NCBI RefSeq assembly: GCF_027533645.1
Contig: NZ_JAQAGY010000007.1
Location: 124,001 to 188,000, forward strand
Origin: Paenibacillus caseinilyticus
GTDB taxonomy: Bacteria; Bacillota; Bacilli; Paenibacillales; NBRC-103111
Length of the DNA: 64,000 bases
Direction: 5' to 3'
Shown here: in pieces, positions 26,686 through 35,085 of the stretch
How the letters are laid out: each line of letters starts with the position of its first letter
How positions within the stretch are numbered: position 1 is the first letter of the stretch
Notes under the pieces: model-generated
The model's database searches: none
The model's input: the letters and a program-made list of their open reading frames with translations, nothing else
What the model was told of the DNA's origin: nothing
Position numbers and translations under genes: made by a program

Positions 26686-26783
26686 GATAAACGGCTTCGC
26701 CGTCCTTTAAGGACGGGGCGCGTTTATTAGAAATATAAGATTACAGGATCGAGCCCTGGCAAGATATAAATTCTGATATATTC
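26686..26783. repeat. Dispersed repeat, long copy A
   Basis: Starts GATAAACGGCTTCGCCGT, contains AAGATTACAGGATCGAGCCC and ends near ATATAAATTCTGATATATTC. It is about 80 percent identical by eye to the copy at 50768-50864. The internal ACGGCTTCGCCGT forms a hairpin. Unlike the other copies it lies in a divergent intergenic region rather than behind a terminator. Confidence 0.8.
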
Positions 26784-26789
26784 AAAAAC

Positions 26790-26803
26790 ATACCGTTCGG
26801 TCT
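26790..26803. promoter_or_regulatory. Predicted TetR operator, site 1
   Basis: ATACCGTTCGGTCT is the reverse complement form of AGACCG-NN-CGGTAT, the same palindromic unit found at 26903-26916. Arms ACCG/CGGT are perfectly symmetrical. Position fits repression of the TetR gene itself. Confidence 0.55.
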
Positions 26804-26902
26804 TAAATCAGTATACTACTTCTGGGTCATAATCCAAAGGTAAACTTCAAGAGCTGGAAAAAAATATGTTGCGGAGGCAGTCCCGTTGTGTTAATTTAAA
26901 AC

Positions 26903-26916
26903 AGACCGGTCGGTAT
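26903..26916. promoter_or_regulatory. Predicted TetR operator, site 2
   Basis: AGACCGGTCGGTAT overlaps a -10-like TATTAT (26914-26919) about 22 bases upstream of the hydrolase start, so a bound repressor would block that promoter. It shares all twelve outer bases with site 1. Confidence 0.55.
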
Positions 26917-26940
26917 TATTTTAGAGGAGGATGGAATCAT

Positions 26941-27765
26941 ATGGATAAAAAAACCGTTGCCGTAAGAGGAAAAAAGACGACTTATTTGGATTGCGGGGAG
27001 CCGGATGCTCCAGCTGTTCTGTTACTGCACGGATTCCCGGAATCGTCGCTGCTCTGGGAGGAGACGGCCCCTGCGGTGCAGAAGGCCGGCTATCGGGCGA
27101 TCGCTCCGGATCTGCCCGGCTTCGGACAAAGCGAGCCGTTCGATGAACCGTCTACCTGGGAGCGTTATATGGAATTTATAAGCGATTTTGCAGATACGCT
27201 CTCCCTCGAAGCATTCCATCTGGTCACCCATGACTGGGGAGGACCCATCGGAACCCGGTGGGCCTGCCACCACCCCGGCCGGATACGCAGTCTGTTCTTG
27301 GCGGATACGCTCTTCAGCCCCGATTACGTGTGGCATAAGGACGCGCAGATTCTCCGTACGCCAGGCGGAGGAGAGCAGTGGGTATCCTATCTGCAGAACC
27401 GTCCGGTCTTCGAAGGGTTTATGAACCGGGCCATTCCCCTGGCCTCGGAAGCTGTAGTTAACGATTTTTATGCGCTGTTCGGCGATCCCGGCAGGCACCG
27501 TATTCCTTTGGAATTGTACCGTTCAGGAGATATGGAGAAGCTCGAGCCGTACCGCGGACGCTTGGCCGAACTGCTGCCTGTGCCGGTCACCATCCTCTTC
27601 GGCGAACACGATCCTTATATTGCTCCGGCGCTTGGAGTGAAGCTGAAGGAAGAAGAGCTGCCTCATGCTTCTTACCACCTCCTTCCCGGGATCGGACACT
27701 TCGCTCCCCTGGAAGCCCCGGCGGAATTCAATGCTATTCTTACTGCACATCTGACTCAAGTATAA
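26941..27765 (+). CDS. Alpha/beta hydrolase (haloalkane dehalogenase/epoxide hydrolase type)
   Basis: 274 residues from the ATG at 26941, with GAGGAGG 10 bases upstream; an earlier frame start at 26866 lacks a site. The fold is clear: LLLHGFPESSLLWEE (oxyanion HG), DLPGFGQSEPF, nucleophile elbow THDWGGPIG where Asp is the nucleophile as in dehalogenases and epoxide hydrolases, acid-strand region FGEHDPY and catalytic His in LLPGIGHFAPLEAP. Substrate unknown. Regulated by the divergent TetR protein via two palindromes; induction by a toxic organic compound is plausible. Confidence 0.88.
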   Translation: MDKKTVAVRGKKTTYLDCGEPDAPAVLLLHGFPESSLLWEETAPAVQKAGYRAIAPDLPGFGQSEPFDEPSTWERYMEFISDFADTLSLEAFHLVTHDWGGPIGTRWACHHPGRIRSLFLADTLFSPDYVWHKDAQILRTPGGGEQWVSYLQNRPVFEGFMNRAIPLASEAVVNDFYALFGDPGRHRIPLELYRSGDMEKLEPYRGRLAELLPVPVTILFGEHDPYIAPALGVKLKEEELPHASYHLLPGIGHFAPLEAPAEFNAILTAHLTQV

Positions 27766-27881
27766 GCGTGACTTAGAGGCCTACGTGGTGATAACTAGGA
27801 GACCGGGCGTATCATGCGGCTGCCTCAGGAGTCCTCGGCTCCACCTCCCGCCCTGGGACACGCGGTACCACTCAAGAAAAG

Positions 27882-27901
27882 CCGTCCGGATGCCCGGACG
27901 G
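27882..27901 (+). terminator. Hairpin after the hydrolase gene
   Basis: CCGTCCGG (27882-27889) pairs with CCGGACGG (27894-27901), followed by TCCTTTC. The remaining intergenic sequence 27766-28159 contains no ORF of note, only the partial repeat and the permease terminator. Confidence 0.55.
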
Positions 27902-28097
27902 TCCTTTCGCGTGCTTGTCCAACCGTTTGCGCGTGGGGAGGGTTGGATATGGGGTTCCAGCCGCTGGTTAAAGTCCTGTGGACTTGAATTTATTTGCTGG
28001 CGGTAGTCACATGACATGAAGGGCGGCCGCTACACTCTACCACCCCATACCCATTCCCTCTCTTATCTACCCTCTGCTTGGCTCTTTTTCCCTTCGT

Positions 28098-28119
28098 GAG
28101 ATATAAATTCTTATCTATC
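28098..28119. repeat. Dispersed repeat, short copy D
   Basis: GAGATATAAATTCTTATCTATC matches the terminal ~22 bases of the long copies (one base different from copy B). It abuts the T run of the permease terminator. Confidence 0.6.
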
Positions 28120-28126
28120 GAAATAA

Positions 28127-28144
28127 GCAGGCCGCCCGGCCTGC
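28127..28144 (-). terminator. Terminator of the MHS permease gene
   Basis: GCAGGCC-GGGC-GGCCTGC then TTATTTC on the minus strand, 16 bases past the stop at 28160. Confidence 0.75.
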
Positions 28145-28159
28145 CTTCCGTGATATGGT

Positions 28160-29458
28160 CTACTGCTCCGCTTCGATACGCGACACCTTCGAGGTCTCCC
28201 CCATCTTCCAATACACTAGCAAGCTTACCGCAATACAGGCAGCGACATAGTAGTAGAACAAGGATTCGTGCCCGATGCTCTTGCACCACAAGGCAATGAA
28301 TTCCGCCGTTCCGCCGAATACCGCGACGGTCACGCCGTATGGGAAGCCTACGCCAAGCGCACGCACTTCGGTCGGGAAGAGCTCCGCTTTGACAATCGCG
28401 TTGATGGACGTATACCCCGTAACGATGATGAGTCCGAGCATCATCAGCCCGAAGGCGCTGCCCGCCGTCTGCGCCTGCTCCAAGAAGAGGAACAGCGGGA
28501 CGGTCAGCAGCGTCCCCATGACCCCGAAGCCAAGCAGCAGCGGGCGCCGTCCGATCCGGTCGGACAGCATGCCGGCGAGCGGCTGCAGCACTACGAAGAC
28601 GAGCAGGGCGAAGAAGTTGATCCAGCTGACGGTCTCCTTGGGCAGCCCGACCGTGTTCACCATGAACTTCTGAAGATACGTCGTATACGTGTAGAAAGCG
28701 ACGGTCCCCCCTAGGGTAAGTCCGACCACCGTCAAGACCGCCTTCGGGTGCTTCATCAGCGCCCGGATCGTGCCGGCGGAAGCCCGGCTCTTGCCGTCCA
28801 TCTTGGCGAACTGCTCGGATTCGTCCATGGAGCGGCGCAGCCACAGTACGGCCAAGGCCCCCAAGGCGCCGATGACGAACGGAATCCGCCAGCCCCATGA
28901 CTTCATATCCGGCTCGCTGAGCATCTGCTGAAGGATGATCTGGATGCCGAGCGCGACGAGCTGGCCGGCGATCAGCGTCACATACTGGAAGCTTGAGTAG
29001 AAGCCGCGCCGTCCGCTGCTCGCCATCTCGGACAAGTAGGTCGCCGAGGTGCCGTATTCGCCGCCAAGGGACAGCCCTTGCAGCAGACGCGCCAGTACGA
29101 GGATGACCGGCGCCAGCACGCCGATGGTGCTGTAACCGGGGGTACAGGCGATGATGAGGGAGCCTCCGGCCATCACGGTGATGGACAGCGTGAGCGCGGC
29201 ACGGCGGCCATGGCGGTCGGCGTAGCGTCCGAGCAGCAGGCTCCCGATCGGGCGCATCAGGAATCCGACCGCGAAGATCGCGGCGGTATTGAGCAGCTGG
29301 CTCGTGGGGTCGCCCTTCGGGAAGAACTCGGCGGAGAAATAGACCGCGAACGCCGTATAGACGTACCAATCGTACCATTCGATGAGATTGCCGACAGATC
29401 CCTTGAAGATGTTGCCCGTGATGCGCCGGCTGTCCGGGCCTTTCGAGATTGCTGCCAT
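28160..29458 (-). CDS. MFS transporter, metabolite:H+ symporter (KgtP-like)
   Basis: 432 residues from MAAISKGP at 29458 (GGAGGAGG 7 bases upstream). Twelve membrane helices are evident. The MHS signature features are present: GNLIEWYDWYVYTAFAVYFS in TM1, GRYADRHGRRAALTLSI in loop 2-3, GLSLGGEYGTSATYLSE and ELFPTEVRALGVGFPYG in the second half. Relatives carry alpha-ketoglutarate, citrate, proline/betaine or shikimate with protons; the substrate is not predictable here. Single gene with its own terminator; no catabolic partner adjacent. Confidence 0.88.
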   Translation of the reverse strand: MAAISKGPDSRRITGNIFKGSVGNLIEWYDWYVYTAFAVYFSAEFFPKGDPTSQLLNTAAIFAVGFLMRPIGSLLLGRYADRHGRRAALTLSITVMAGGSLIIACTPGYSTIGVLAPVILVLARLLQGLSLGGEYGTSATYLSEMASSGRRGFYSSFQYVTLIAGQLVALGIQIILQQMLSEPDMKSWGWRIPFVIGALGALAVLWLRRSMDESEQFAKMDGKSRASAGTIRALMKHPKAVLTVVGLTLGGTVAFYTYTTYLQKFMVNTVGLPKETVSWINFFALLVFVVLQPLAGMLSDRIGRRPLLLGFGVMGTLLTVPLFLFLEQAQTAGSAFGLMMLGLIIVTGYTSINAIVKAELFPTEVRALGVGFPYGVTVAVFGGTAEFIALWCKSIGHESLFYYYVAACIAVSLLVYWKMGETSKVSRIEAEQ

Positions 29459-29563
29459 CCTGTTCCTCCTCCGCATTGTGTCAGCGTTGTAGTGAATTCA
29501 AATAGTAACCTGCCTACAACAGGAAGGCAGGTCTGTCTCCCTCATATGTATTCGACCGGGGAA

Positions 29564-29593
29564 CAAATATTCAGAAAGCAAATATTCGGAAAG
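29564..29593. repeat. Two-unit 15-bp tandem repeat
   Basis: CAAATATTC-A/G-GAAAG occurs twice in direct tandem, differing at one base, upstream of the permease gene. Possibly a regulator site or slippage product. Confidence 0.5.
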
Positions 29594-29672
29594 CAACCAG
29601 GATGAAGAACCGCTGCCGGCCTGAGGCATTCGAAGTCGGTCGGTGTCTGTGCGGCCGGGCTGTCAACTCCCA

Positions 29673-29912
29673 TTAACACAATAGACCACCGATCGAATCA
29701 TCGGCAGCCGAACTCGGTTGCGGCGCTTTCTTCAGATTGATATTATGAACCAGGCAAACTTCCGGATCGAAGGCGAAGAGGCTGCCACCGTCTGCCACTC
29801 CGGCGGTGAATGCCGGCTCAGCAGCTTTTACAGACTTAGGAATGGGTACGCTCCCTCCCTCTGTGGATGCCAATCCACCCAATAACGGTAGAAGATGACT
29901 CGATCGGGTCAT
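29673..29912 (-). CDS. Small hypothetical protein
   Basis: 79 residues from the ATG at 29912, with GGGAGGG about 8 bases upstream, which is the main support. The protein is Ser/Gly/Ala-rich, of mixed character, and ends SIGGLLC. There is no family, signal peptide or membrane helix. It is divergent from the PepSY gene, sharing a ~70-base intergenic region. It could be spurious; the ribosome site is good but the coding character is weak. Confidence 0.35.
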   Translation of the reverse strand: MTRSSHLLPLLGGLASTEGGSVPIPKSVKAAEPAFTAGVADGGSLFAFDPEVCLVHNINLKKAPQPSSAADDSIGGLLC

Positions 29913-29980
29913 CCCCACTTCCCTCCCTTCGCGTTATAGTTGTAGTCGGCACCTACATACACACAGGGAAGGATTTGAGG

Positions 29981-31342
29981 ATGTTGCGCAGCACAGCCCC
30001 GAAGACCGGAGAGAATCAATCCAAGCTTTACCGAACTATGTGGCGGTGGCACTTCTACGCGGGACTAATCTTTGCTCCGTTCCTGATTCTGCTTGCCGTC
30101 ACCGGAGCTGTGTACTTATTCAAGCCGCAGGTGGAATCGGTCCTGTACCGGTCCTATCATACGGTTGCAGCCGGACCTCAGGCGCTCGCCCCCTCCGCAC
30201 AGCTCGCGAAGGTCCAAGAGCAGTTCCCGGATGATAGCGTTACCAAGTTCAAACCCGGTGCGACCGTCACCCGCTCGAGCGAATTCACGGTAACCGGCGA
30301 AGAAGGCTCGCGGGTCGTGTTCGTCAACCCTTACAATGGGGAGATTCTCGGAACCTTGGATGAGAGCACCACCTTCATGACCTTGGTCAAACAGCTGCAC
30401 GGCGGATCCATCGCCGGTGCGGCCGGCAATCTGCTCGTGGAGCTTACAGCCTGCTGGGCCGTAATCCTGATCGTCACCGGCGTCTATCTGTGGTGGCCGC
30501 GCGGACAGCGGTCGGCCGCGGGAATCGTATACCCCCGTCTGCGGCAGGGCAAACGGACCTTCTGGCGGGATGTGCATGCCGTGCCGGCCTTCTGGCTGTC
30601 GCTGTTCATGGTGATTCTCATCTTCACGGGACTGCCTTGGTCCGCGGTCTGGGGGGAAGGGCTGAACCGGTTCGCGAATGCGACGAATACCAATTCGCCT
30701 CCTTCCCTGTACGGAGCGAAGCCCCAGTCCACCGTTCCTACCAAGGATGTCGCCGCCGATGTCCCTTGGGCGGCCGAGCTGATGCCGGTGCCGGGCTCCT
30801 CCCTGCCGGGCGTTGCCGGCGGCCTGTCCATCGACCGGGTTGTGCGGATCGCCGAGGAGCAGAAGCTGGACGGCGGCTACGCCGTTACGTTCCCCAAGGG
30901 CGAGCGAGGCGTCTATACGGTCGCCGCAACGCCCGACAAACCGGAAGGGCAGGCTACGCTGCACATCGACCGCTACAGCGGACAGGTGCTGGCCGACCTG
31001 CGGTTCAAGGATTACGGGATTACCGCCCGGATGATATCCATCGGGATCGCACTCCATGAAGGGCGCTACTTCGGCCTGGCCAATCAGATCGCAGGACTGG
31101 TCGCCTGCCTCGGCATTGTCGCCATCGCATTCAGCGGGGTTGTCATGTGGTGGCGCCGCAGGCCGGCAGGCAAGCTCGCCGCTCCCGCACGGCCGCAGCA
31201 GTATAAGTTGGCGAAGGGACTCACGGCCATCATGATCGGGTTCGGCCTCTTCTTCCCGCTGGTCGGCCTGTCGCTGCTCCTCGTGCTGCTGCTGGATTTG
31301 GCGGTAATCCGCCGCTCGCCTGCCATGAAGGAGGCTGCCTAA
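29981..31342 (+). CDS. PepSY-associated TM helix protein
   Basis: 453 residues from the ATG at 29981 (AAGGA 7 bases upstream). Family members are PiuB/YqjI-like inner-membrane proteins with three to four helices and periplasmic-side PepSY domains, often linked to iron or flavin reduction. Visible: KLYRTMWRWHFYAGLIFAPFLILLAVTGAVYLF, a PepSY segment (VVFVNPYNGEILGTLDE), LHGGSIAGAAGNLLVELTACWAVILIVTGVYLWWPR, RDVHAVPAFWLSLFMVILIFTGLPWS, a second PepSY block (LHIDRYSGQVLADLRF), IALHEGRYFG and a C-terminal WWRRRP helix pair. Histidines in the helices suggest heme binding, by family. A small lipoprotein gene follows. Confidence 0.88.
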   Translation: MLRSTAPKTGENQSKLYRTMWRWHFYAGLIFAPFLILLAVTGAVYLFKPQVESVLYRSYHTVAAGPQALAPSAQLAKVQEQFPDDSVTKFKPGATVTRSSEFTVTGEEGSRVVFVNPYNGEILGTLDESTTFMTLVKQLHGGSIAGAAGNLLVELTACWAVILIVTGVYLWWPRGQRSAAGIVYPRLRQGKRTFWRDVHAVPAFWLSLFMVILIFTGLPWSAVWGEGLNRFANATNTNSPPSLYGAKPQSTVPTKDVAADVPWAAELMPVPGSSLPGVAGGLSIDRVVRIAEEQKLDGGYAVTFPKGERGVYTVAATPDKPEGQATLHIDRYSGQVLADLRFKDYGITARMISIGIALHEGRYFGLANQIAGLVACLGIVAIAFSGVVMWWRRRPAGKLAAPARPQQYKLAKGLTAIMIGFGLFFPLVGLSLLLVLLLDLAVIRRSPAMKEAA

Positions 31343-31414
31343 GGATAGGCATGGCCCGAGGATACGATATGGGGTATAAGAGAACTTCGGCTGAAGAACG
31401 GAGGTGAATTCGCG

Positions 31415-31540
31415 ATGCGCTCTTGGATCAGCGCCCTCTTGCTGGTATGTTTGATAGGAACGGCACTCGCCGGCTGCGGCTCTTCCGCCGGTGAGGATGA
31501 ACACAAGGAGCATAATGCCTCCACATCAGAAAAGGAGTAA
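31415..31540 (+). CDS. 41-residue lipoprotein downstream of PepSY gene
   Basis: GGAGGTG lies 8 bases before the ATG. The hydrophobic segment ALLLVCLIGTALAGC ends in a perfect lipobox (LAGC), leaving a mature peptide of only about 21 residues: CGSSAGEDEHKEHNAS and a Lys/Glu tail. The His- and acid-rich tail could bind metal. It is 72 bases downstream of the PepSY gene in the same direction, so probably cotranscribed, and may assist that protein's iron or heme role (inference). Confidence 0.7.
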   Translation: MRSWISALLLVCLIGTALAGCGSSAGEDEHKEHNASTSEKE

Positions 31541-31751
31541 CAACGGTTCGATTGGAGATGGAACTGACCGTACGGAAGGAACATTGGTTGTCAGCCGCGT
31601 ATGTACATCTCTCGCCCTATTCCCTCCCCGGCGGACAGATTTAAATAGTAATGCCTCTAACGCTTCCCTGCAGGCGGGATAAACTGATATCATCGGTATC
31701 ATGAACTATGGAGAGTCACACTAAGGGATGCAGGAGAGGAGCTAACACACA

Positions 31752-32540
31752 ATGACAGAGACCGATTCAAAAGAACGATTCACGGAACGGGTGGAGAACT
31801 ATGTGTTATACCGGCCGGATTATCCGGCGGAAGCGCTGGACTACTTGTACGGGGCTGCCGGACTGCAGCCGGACTCGGAGATCGCGGATGTGGGCGCCGG
31901 TACGGGCAAGTTCTCCAAGCTGCTGCTCGCCAGGGGCAGCCGCGTAACCGCCGTCGAACCGAACGAAGCCATGCGGACCGCCGCCGACCAGGCGCTGGGG
32001 AAGGACCACCGCTACCGCTCCGTACCCGGTTCGGCCGAAGACACCGGGCTGCCGGCCTCCTCCGTGGACTTCATCGTCTGCGCCCAGGCCTTCCACTGGT
32101 TCGACCGCCGTCTGGCGCAGGCGGAATTCGCACGGATTCTGAAGCCCGGCGGCAGGGCCGTACTCATCTGGAATTCGCGGCTGACGCACGGCACCCCTTT
32201 TTTGGAGGAATACGATAAGCTCCTGCACGTCTACGCAGCGGATTACGCTGCGGTCAGCCACAAGAATATCTCTGAGGTAGCGCTTGGGCAGTTCTTCCAG
32301 AGCGGGAGCATGCAGGTGGCGCGCTTCCCGTACCGGCAGCTGTTCGATTACGAGGGATTGCGCGGACGGCTCTTGTCTTCCTCCTACGCTCCTGCGGAAG
32401 GCCATCCGAACCACGAGCCGATGCTGGCCGAGCTCCGGCAGATCTTCGACCGGAATGCCCAGGAAGGCAGGATATCCTTCGAGTATGAGACCGAGGTGTA
32501 CTCGGGCGAGGTAGGGGAAGCTTCGAGCGCTGGAATCTAA
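31752..32540 (+). CDS. Class I SAM-dependent methyltransferase
   Basis: 262 residues; AGGAG about 9-10 bases before the ATG. Methyltransferase type 11 fold: motif I IADVGAGTGKFSKLLLARG, acidic strand 2 end VTAVEPNEAMR, motif II region VDFIVCAQAFHWFDRRLA (the AQAFHWF pattern is typical of this group) and post-motif ILKPGGRAVLIWNSR. Substrate is unknown; relatives methylate small molecules such as ubiquinone-type or trans-aconitate-like acceptors. It is convergent with the FucU gene, only 6 bases separating the stops. Confidence 0.88.
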   Translation: MTETDSKERFTERVENYVLYRPDYPAEALDYLYGAAGLQPDSEIADVGAGTGKFSKLLLARGSRVTAVEPNEAMRTAADQALGKDHRYRSVPGSAEDTGLPASSVDFIVCAQAFHWFDRRLAQAEFARILKPGGRAVLIWNSRLTHGTPFLEEYDKLLHVYAADYAAVSHKNISEVALGQFFQSGSMQVARFPYRQLFDYEGLRGRLLSSSYAPAEGHPNHEPMLAELRQIFDRNAQEGRISFEYETEVYSGEVGEASSAGI

Positions 32541-32546
32541 TAAAGG

Positions 32547-32978
32547 CTAGAGTCTTATGACTCCCTTTTTTAGAATCAGGTTGGCATAGGGAGCATGCTC
32601 GCCCGTAGCTACGACGGCGTAGGCTCCCTTCGCCCGTTCATAGAATGCGAACCGCTCGATGCTCTCCAAGGGGGGGACCTCGTCCATATGTAAGCCGATG
32701 ATTTCCTGATAACGCTGCCATATCGGCGTGTCGGCGGGATCTCCGGGCACGACCTTCATGACAGCGGCCGGGGCTTCTACGTAAGTATCGAGCGGGAGCA
32801 GTTTCAAGATCGCCTCAAGCAGATCGGGTATGGAATGACCATCACACCGGATGAGTCTTCGAGCGGTGCTTGCTGCGGGAAAATTGGCATCAGCAAGAAC
32901 AATCTCGTCACCGTGCCCCATTTCCATCATGATTTTGAGCAGACCCGGAGATAGAATGCCCGGAATCCCTTTTAACAT
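32547..32978 (-). CDS. fucU: RbsD/FucU-family sugar mutarotase (fucose mutarotase)
   Basis: 143 residues from the ATG at 32978 (AGGAGG 9 bases upstream); the longer frame to 33257 has no ribosome site. The family interconverts alpha/beta anomers of L-fucose or similar sugars. Motifs: MLKGIPGILSPGLLKIMMEMGHGDEIVLADANFPA (His and Asp of the active site), then RCDGHSIPDLLEAILKLLPLD and a C-terminal ANLILKKGVI. No other fucose genes are adjacent. FucU rather than RbsD is favoured by the overall length and the GHGDEIVLADANFP form. Confidence 0.85.
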   Translation of the reverse strand: MLKGIPGILSPGLLKIMMEMGHGDEIVLADANFPAASTARRLIRCDGHSIPDLLEAILKLLPLDTYVEAPAAVMKVVPGDPADTPIWQRYQEIIGLHMDEVPPLESIERFAFYERAKGAYAVVATGEHAPYANLILKKGVIRL

Positions 32979-33232
32979 CAGAATCAGCCTCCTTGGTTCC
33001 AGACCGCTTAAGTCGCTGCGTAAGACATGGGTGGGATCTCGATGATAGCGCAGGCGCTGCCCCGATAGGCCGTGCTCTCCCGCCCCATGCCTCATGCCGC
33101 CCACTCGCTTCTGTACCCTATACTTCTCGGCCCAGCCCCCGAATCCTCCCCCGGACTCACCCAAAAGTTGCAAAAGCCCCCGGCTGAAGGTCATACTAAC
33201 ATCATACTCCATATAGCAAGGGACGATCCTAT

Positions 33233-33883
33233 ATGACCTATCTGCGCACACTGCCAAGGACGCTCGGCATCAGCCTCTTCTCGGTACTCGGTTTTGGCGT
33301 GGTGGCCTTCCTGATGAGCAAAAGCTACATGGATGCCTTCGACGCCGCTGTCATCGCTTTCGTACAAGGTTGGGAACATCCGCTGTTGACCGCAGTGATG
33401 AGAGCGTTCTCCTTCATCGGGGACCCACTCCCTGTCGTCATCCTCGCAGTCTGTGTCCTCGTCGTTCAATGGACCCTCCTGCGCCACCGCTTGGAAGTGC
33501 TCCTTCCCGTGATCATCCTGGGAGGCGCCGCCCTCGGGAACGCGCTGCTCAAACTGCTGTTTCACCGGCAGCGCCCCACCCTGAACCGGATTATCGAAGA
33601 AGCCGGATACAGCTTTCCGAGCGGACATTCCATGTCAGCCTTGGCGCTCTATGCCACGCTAGCCTTCCTGCTCTGGCGGCATCTGCCTACCCGCCGGGGA
33701 CGTACGGCGGTCGTTGCGGCCAGCTGTGCCATGATCCTGGGCATCGGCCTCAGCCGCATTTATCTCGGAGTCCATTATCCGAGCGACGTCGTCGGCGCTT
33801 ATTTTGCAAGCGGGTTCTGGTTCACACTGTGGGTATGGCTCTATCAATGGTATAAGGAATACCGGTACGAACAATCCCGGTAG
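33233..33883 (+). CDS. PAP2-family membrane phosphatase
   Basis: 216 residues with six predicted helices. The three PAP2 motifs are intact: KLLFHRQRP (motif 1), YSFPSGHSMSALA (motif 2, catalytic His) and SRIYLGVHYPSDVVGAY (motif 3). Such enzymes dephosphorylate phosphatidate, undecaprenyl pyrophosphate or phosphatidylglycerophosphate on the outer face of the membrane. Lipid II-carrier recycling (BcrC/YodM-like) is the most common role in Firmicutes; not decidable here. An AAGGGA site precedes the ATG. Confidence 0.9.
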   Translation: MTYLRTLPRTLGISLFSVLGFGVVAFLMSKSYMDAFDAAVIAFVQGWEHPLLTAVMRAFSFIGDPLPVVILAVCVLVVQWTLLRHRLEVLLPVIILGGAALGNALLKLLFHRQRPTLNRIIEEAGYSFPSGHSMSALALYATLAFLLWRHLPTRRGRTAVVAASCAMILGIGLSRIYLGVHYPSDVVGAYFASGFWFTLWVWLYQWYKEYRYEQSR

Positions 33884-34075
33884 TGCGTACCCGCTTGGAA
33901 GACTGGGGGACCTGGGTAACAGGAGCAGGCCTCCGGTTCGGATCCGGGACGGCTCCTGCCCTTGCGCGTGAGGCCGTGCCTCCTCCTCAGGTCACCCGTC
34001 AAAAGATGATCCCCAGCCTGATCCGCACCGCTTCCCGGCGGGCGGTCGGCCTATCCCTTACGGACCGTTATCCCT

Positions 34076-34999
34076 CTACACACGTACCGTGCTCTCCGTC
34101 ACCGTCAGCCTGCTCTCCGTCGCATTGAGATTCACGGTCGCGCCGATAGGGATCGCCGCTTTATAATAACCGTGCCCCGATGCCAGGTTCGTCAGCAGCG
34201 GTTTGCCCAGCGGGACCAGCACTTCATTGATAAGATCCGCGTAGCTCTTCCCGTACGCCGGCGGACATTGGCTGCATTCCCCCATGACAATTCCGAGGCA
34301 GTCGCGGAATTTGCCGGCCAGCACCAGCCGGTTCATCATGCGGTATACCTTGTTGATCGGCTCGTGGGTTTCCTCCAGCAGGAGAATTTTCCCTCGGGTC
34401 TCGATCTCGTAAGGGGTGCCTATCGCATCGGCGAACGAGGTGAGATTCCCTCCGACGACCGGTCCCGTCACATTCCCCCCGACGCGTCCGATGAGCGGCA
34501 GGCCGGGCGGGTTGTCGATCACCCGGGGAGCGGCCGTACTTGCGGTGGCTGCATAGAACTGATTGAAGTTATACAGCGGCTCCGACGGCGTGAAATCCAG
34601 CAGCAGCAGGCTGTGGAACGTAATCAGCCCCACGAACTGGGAAAGTACATTGAGCAGGATCGTGATATCGCTGTAGCCCGTGACGATCTTCGGATTGCGG
34701 GCGATCGTCGTGTAATTCAGCAGCGGCAGTACGGCAGCCACCCCGACGCCGCCCCGGGCAGGAAGAATGAGCCTCACTTTAGGATTCTCGATCATCCTCA
34801 TGAAATCAGCAGCCCGCTGCCCGGGGCTCCCGGCCAGGTAGCCGTCCGCCGCATAGGCCGAGCTGCCGACCAGCACCTCGAAGCCCATATTCCGCAGGGT
34901 CTGTACCCTAGCCTCGATCAGCGCGCTGCTCAGCGGACTGCCCAAGGACACGACCCCGATGGTGTCTCCGGCCCGCAGTATCGGGGGCTTCACCGCCAT
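34076..34999 (-). CDS. S66 family LD-carboxypeptidase (MccF/LdcA-like)
   Basis: 307 residues. S66 peptidases cleave LD-peptides in murein recycling or provide self-immunity to microcin-C-like compounds. Motifs: an N-terminal GDTIGVVSLGSP; ARGGVGVAAVLPLL (usual ARGGYG, here Tyr to Val); catalytic Ser in VTGYSDITILL; catalytic Glu in LLEETHEP; catalytic His in GHGYYKAAIPIG. The triad is complete. No signal peptide, so cytosolic, as for LdcA. It lies apart from the neighbouring two-component operon, about 85 bases past the response-regulator stop. Confidence 0.88.
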   Translation of the reverse strand: MAVKPPILRAGDTIGVVSLGSPLSSALIEARVQTLRNMGFEVLVGSSAYAADGYLAGSPGQRAADFMRMIENPKVRLILPARGGVGVAAVLPLLNYTTIARNPKIVTGYSDITILLNVLSQFVGLITFHSLLLLDFTPSEPLYNFNQFYAATASTAAPRVIDNPPGLPLIGRVGGNVTGPVVGGNLTSFADAIGTPYEIETRGKILLLEETHEPINKVYRMMNRLVLAGKFRDCLGIVMGECSQCPPAYGKSYADLINEVLVPLGKPLLTNLASGHGYYKAAIPIGATVNLNATESRLTVTESTVRV

Positions 35000-35085
35000 T
35001 CTCCCTTCCCCCTTCGTTCATACGCATGGTAACTACCAGCTTATGCTGCCTGTAGCGGGCTGGTGCGGATAGATCGATACCCAGG

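Noticed and set aside
32979..33257. N-terminal extension of the FucU frame
   Set aside because: The extension has no ribosome site and no similarity to the family; AGGAGG before the ATG at 32978 fixes the start.
33919..33957. CAGGAGC/GCTCCTG hairpin after the PAP2 gene
   Set aside because: Possible terminator, but the stem is interrupted and there is no T run; not strong enough to list.
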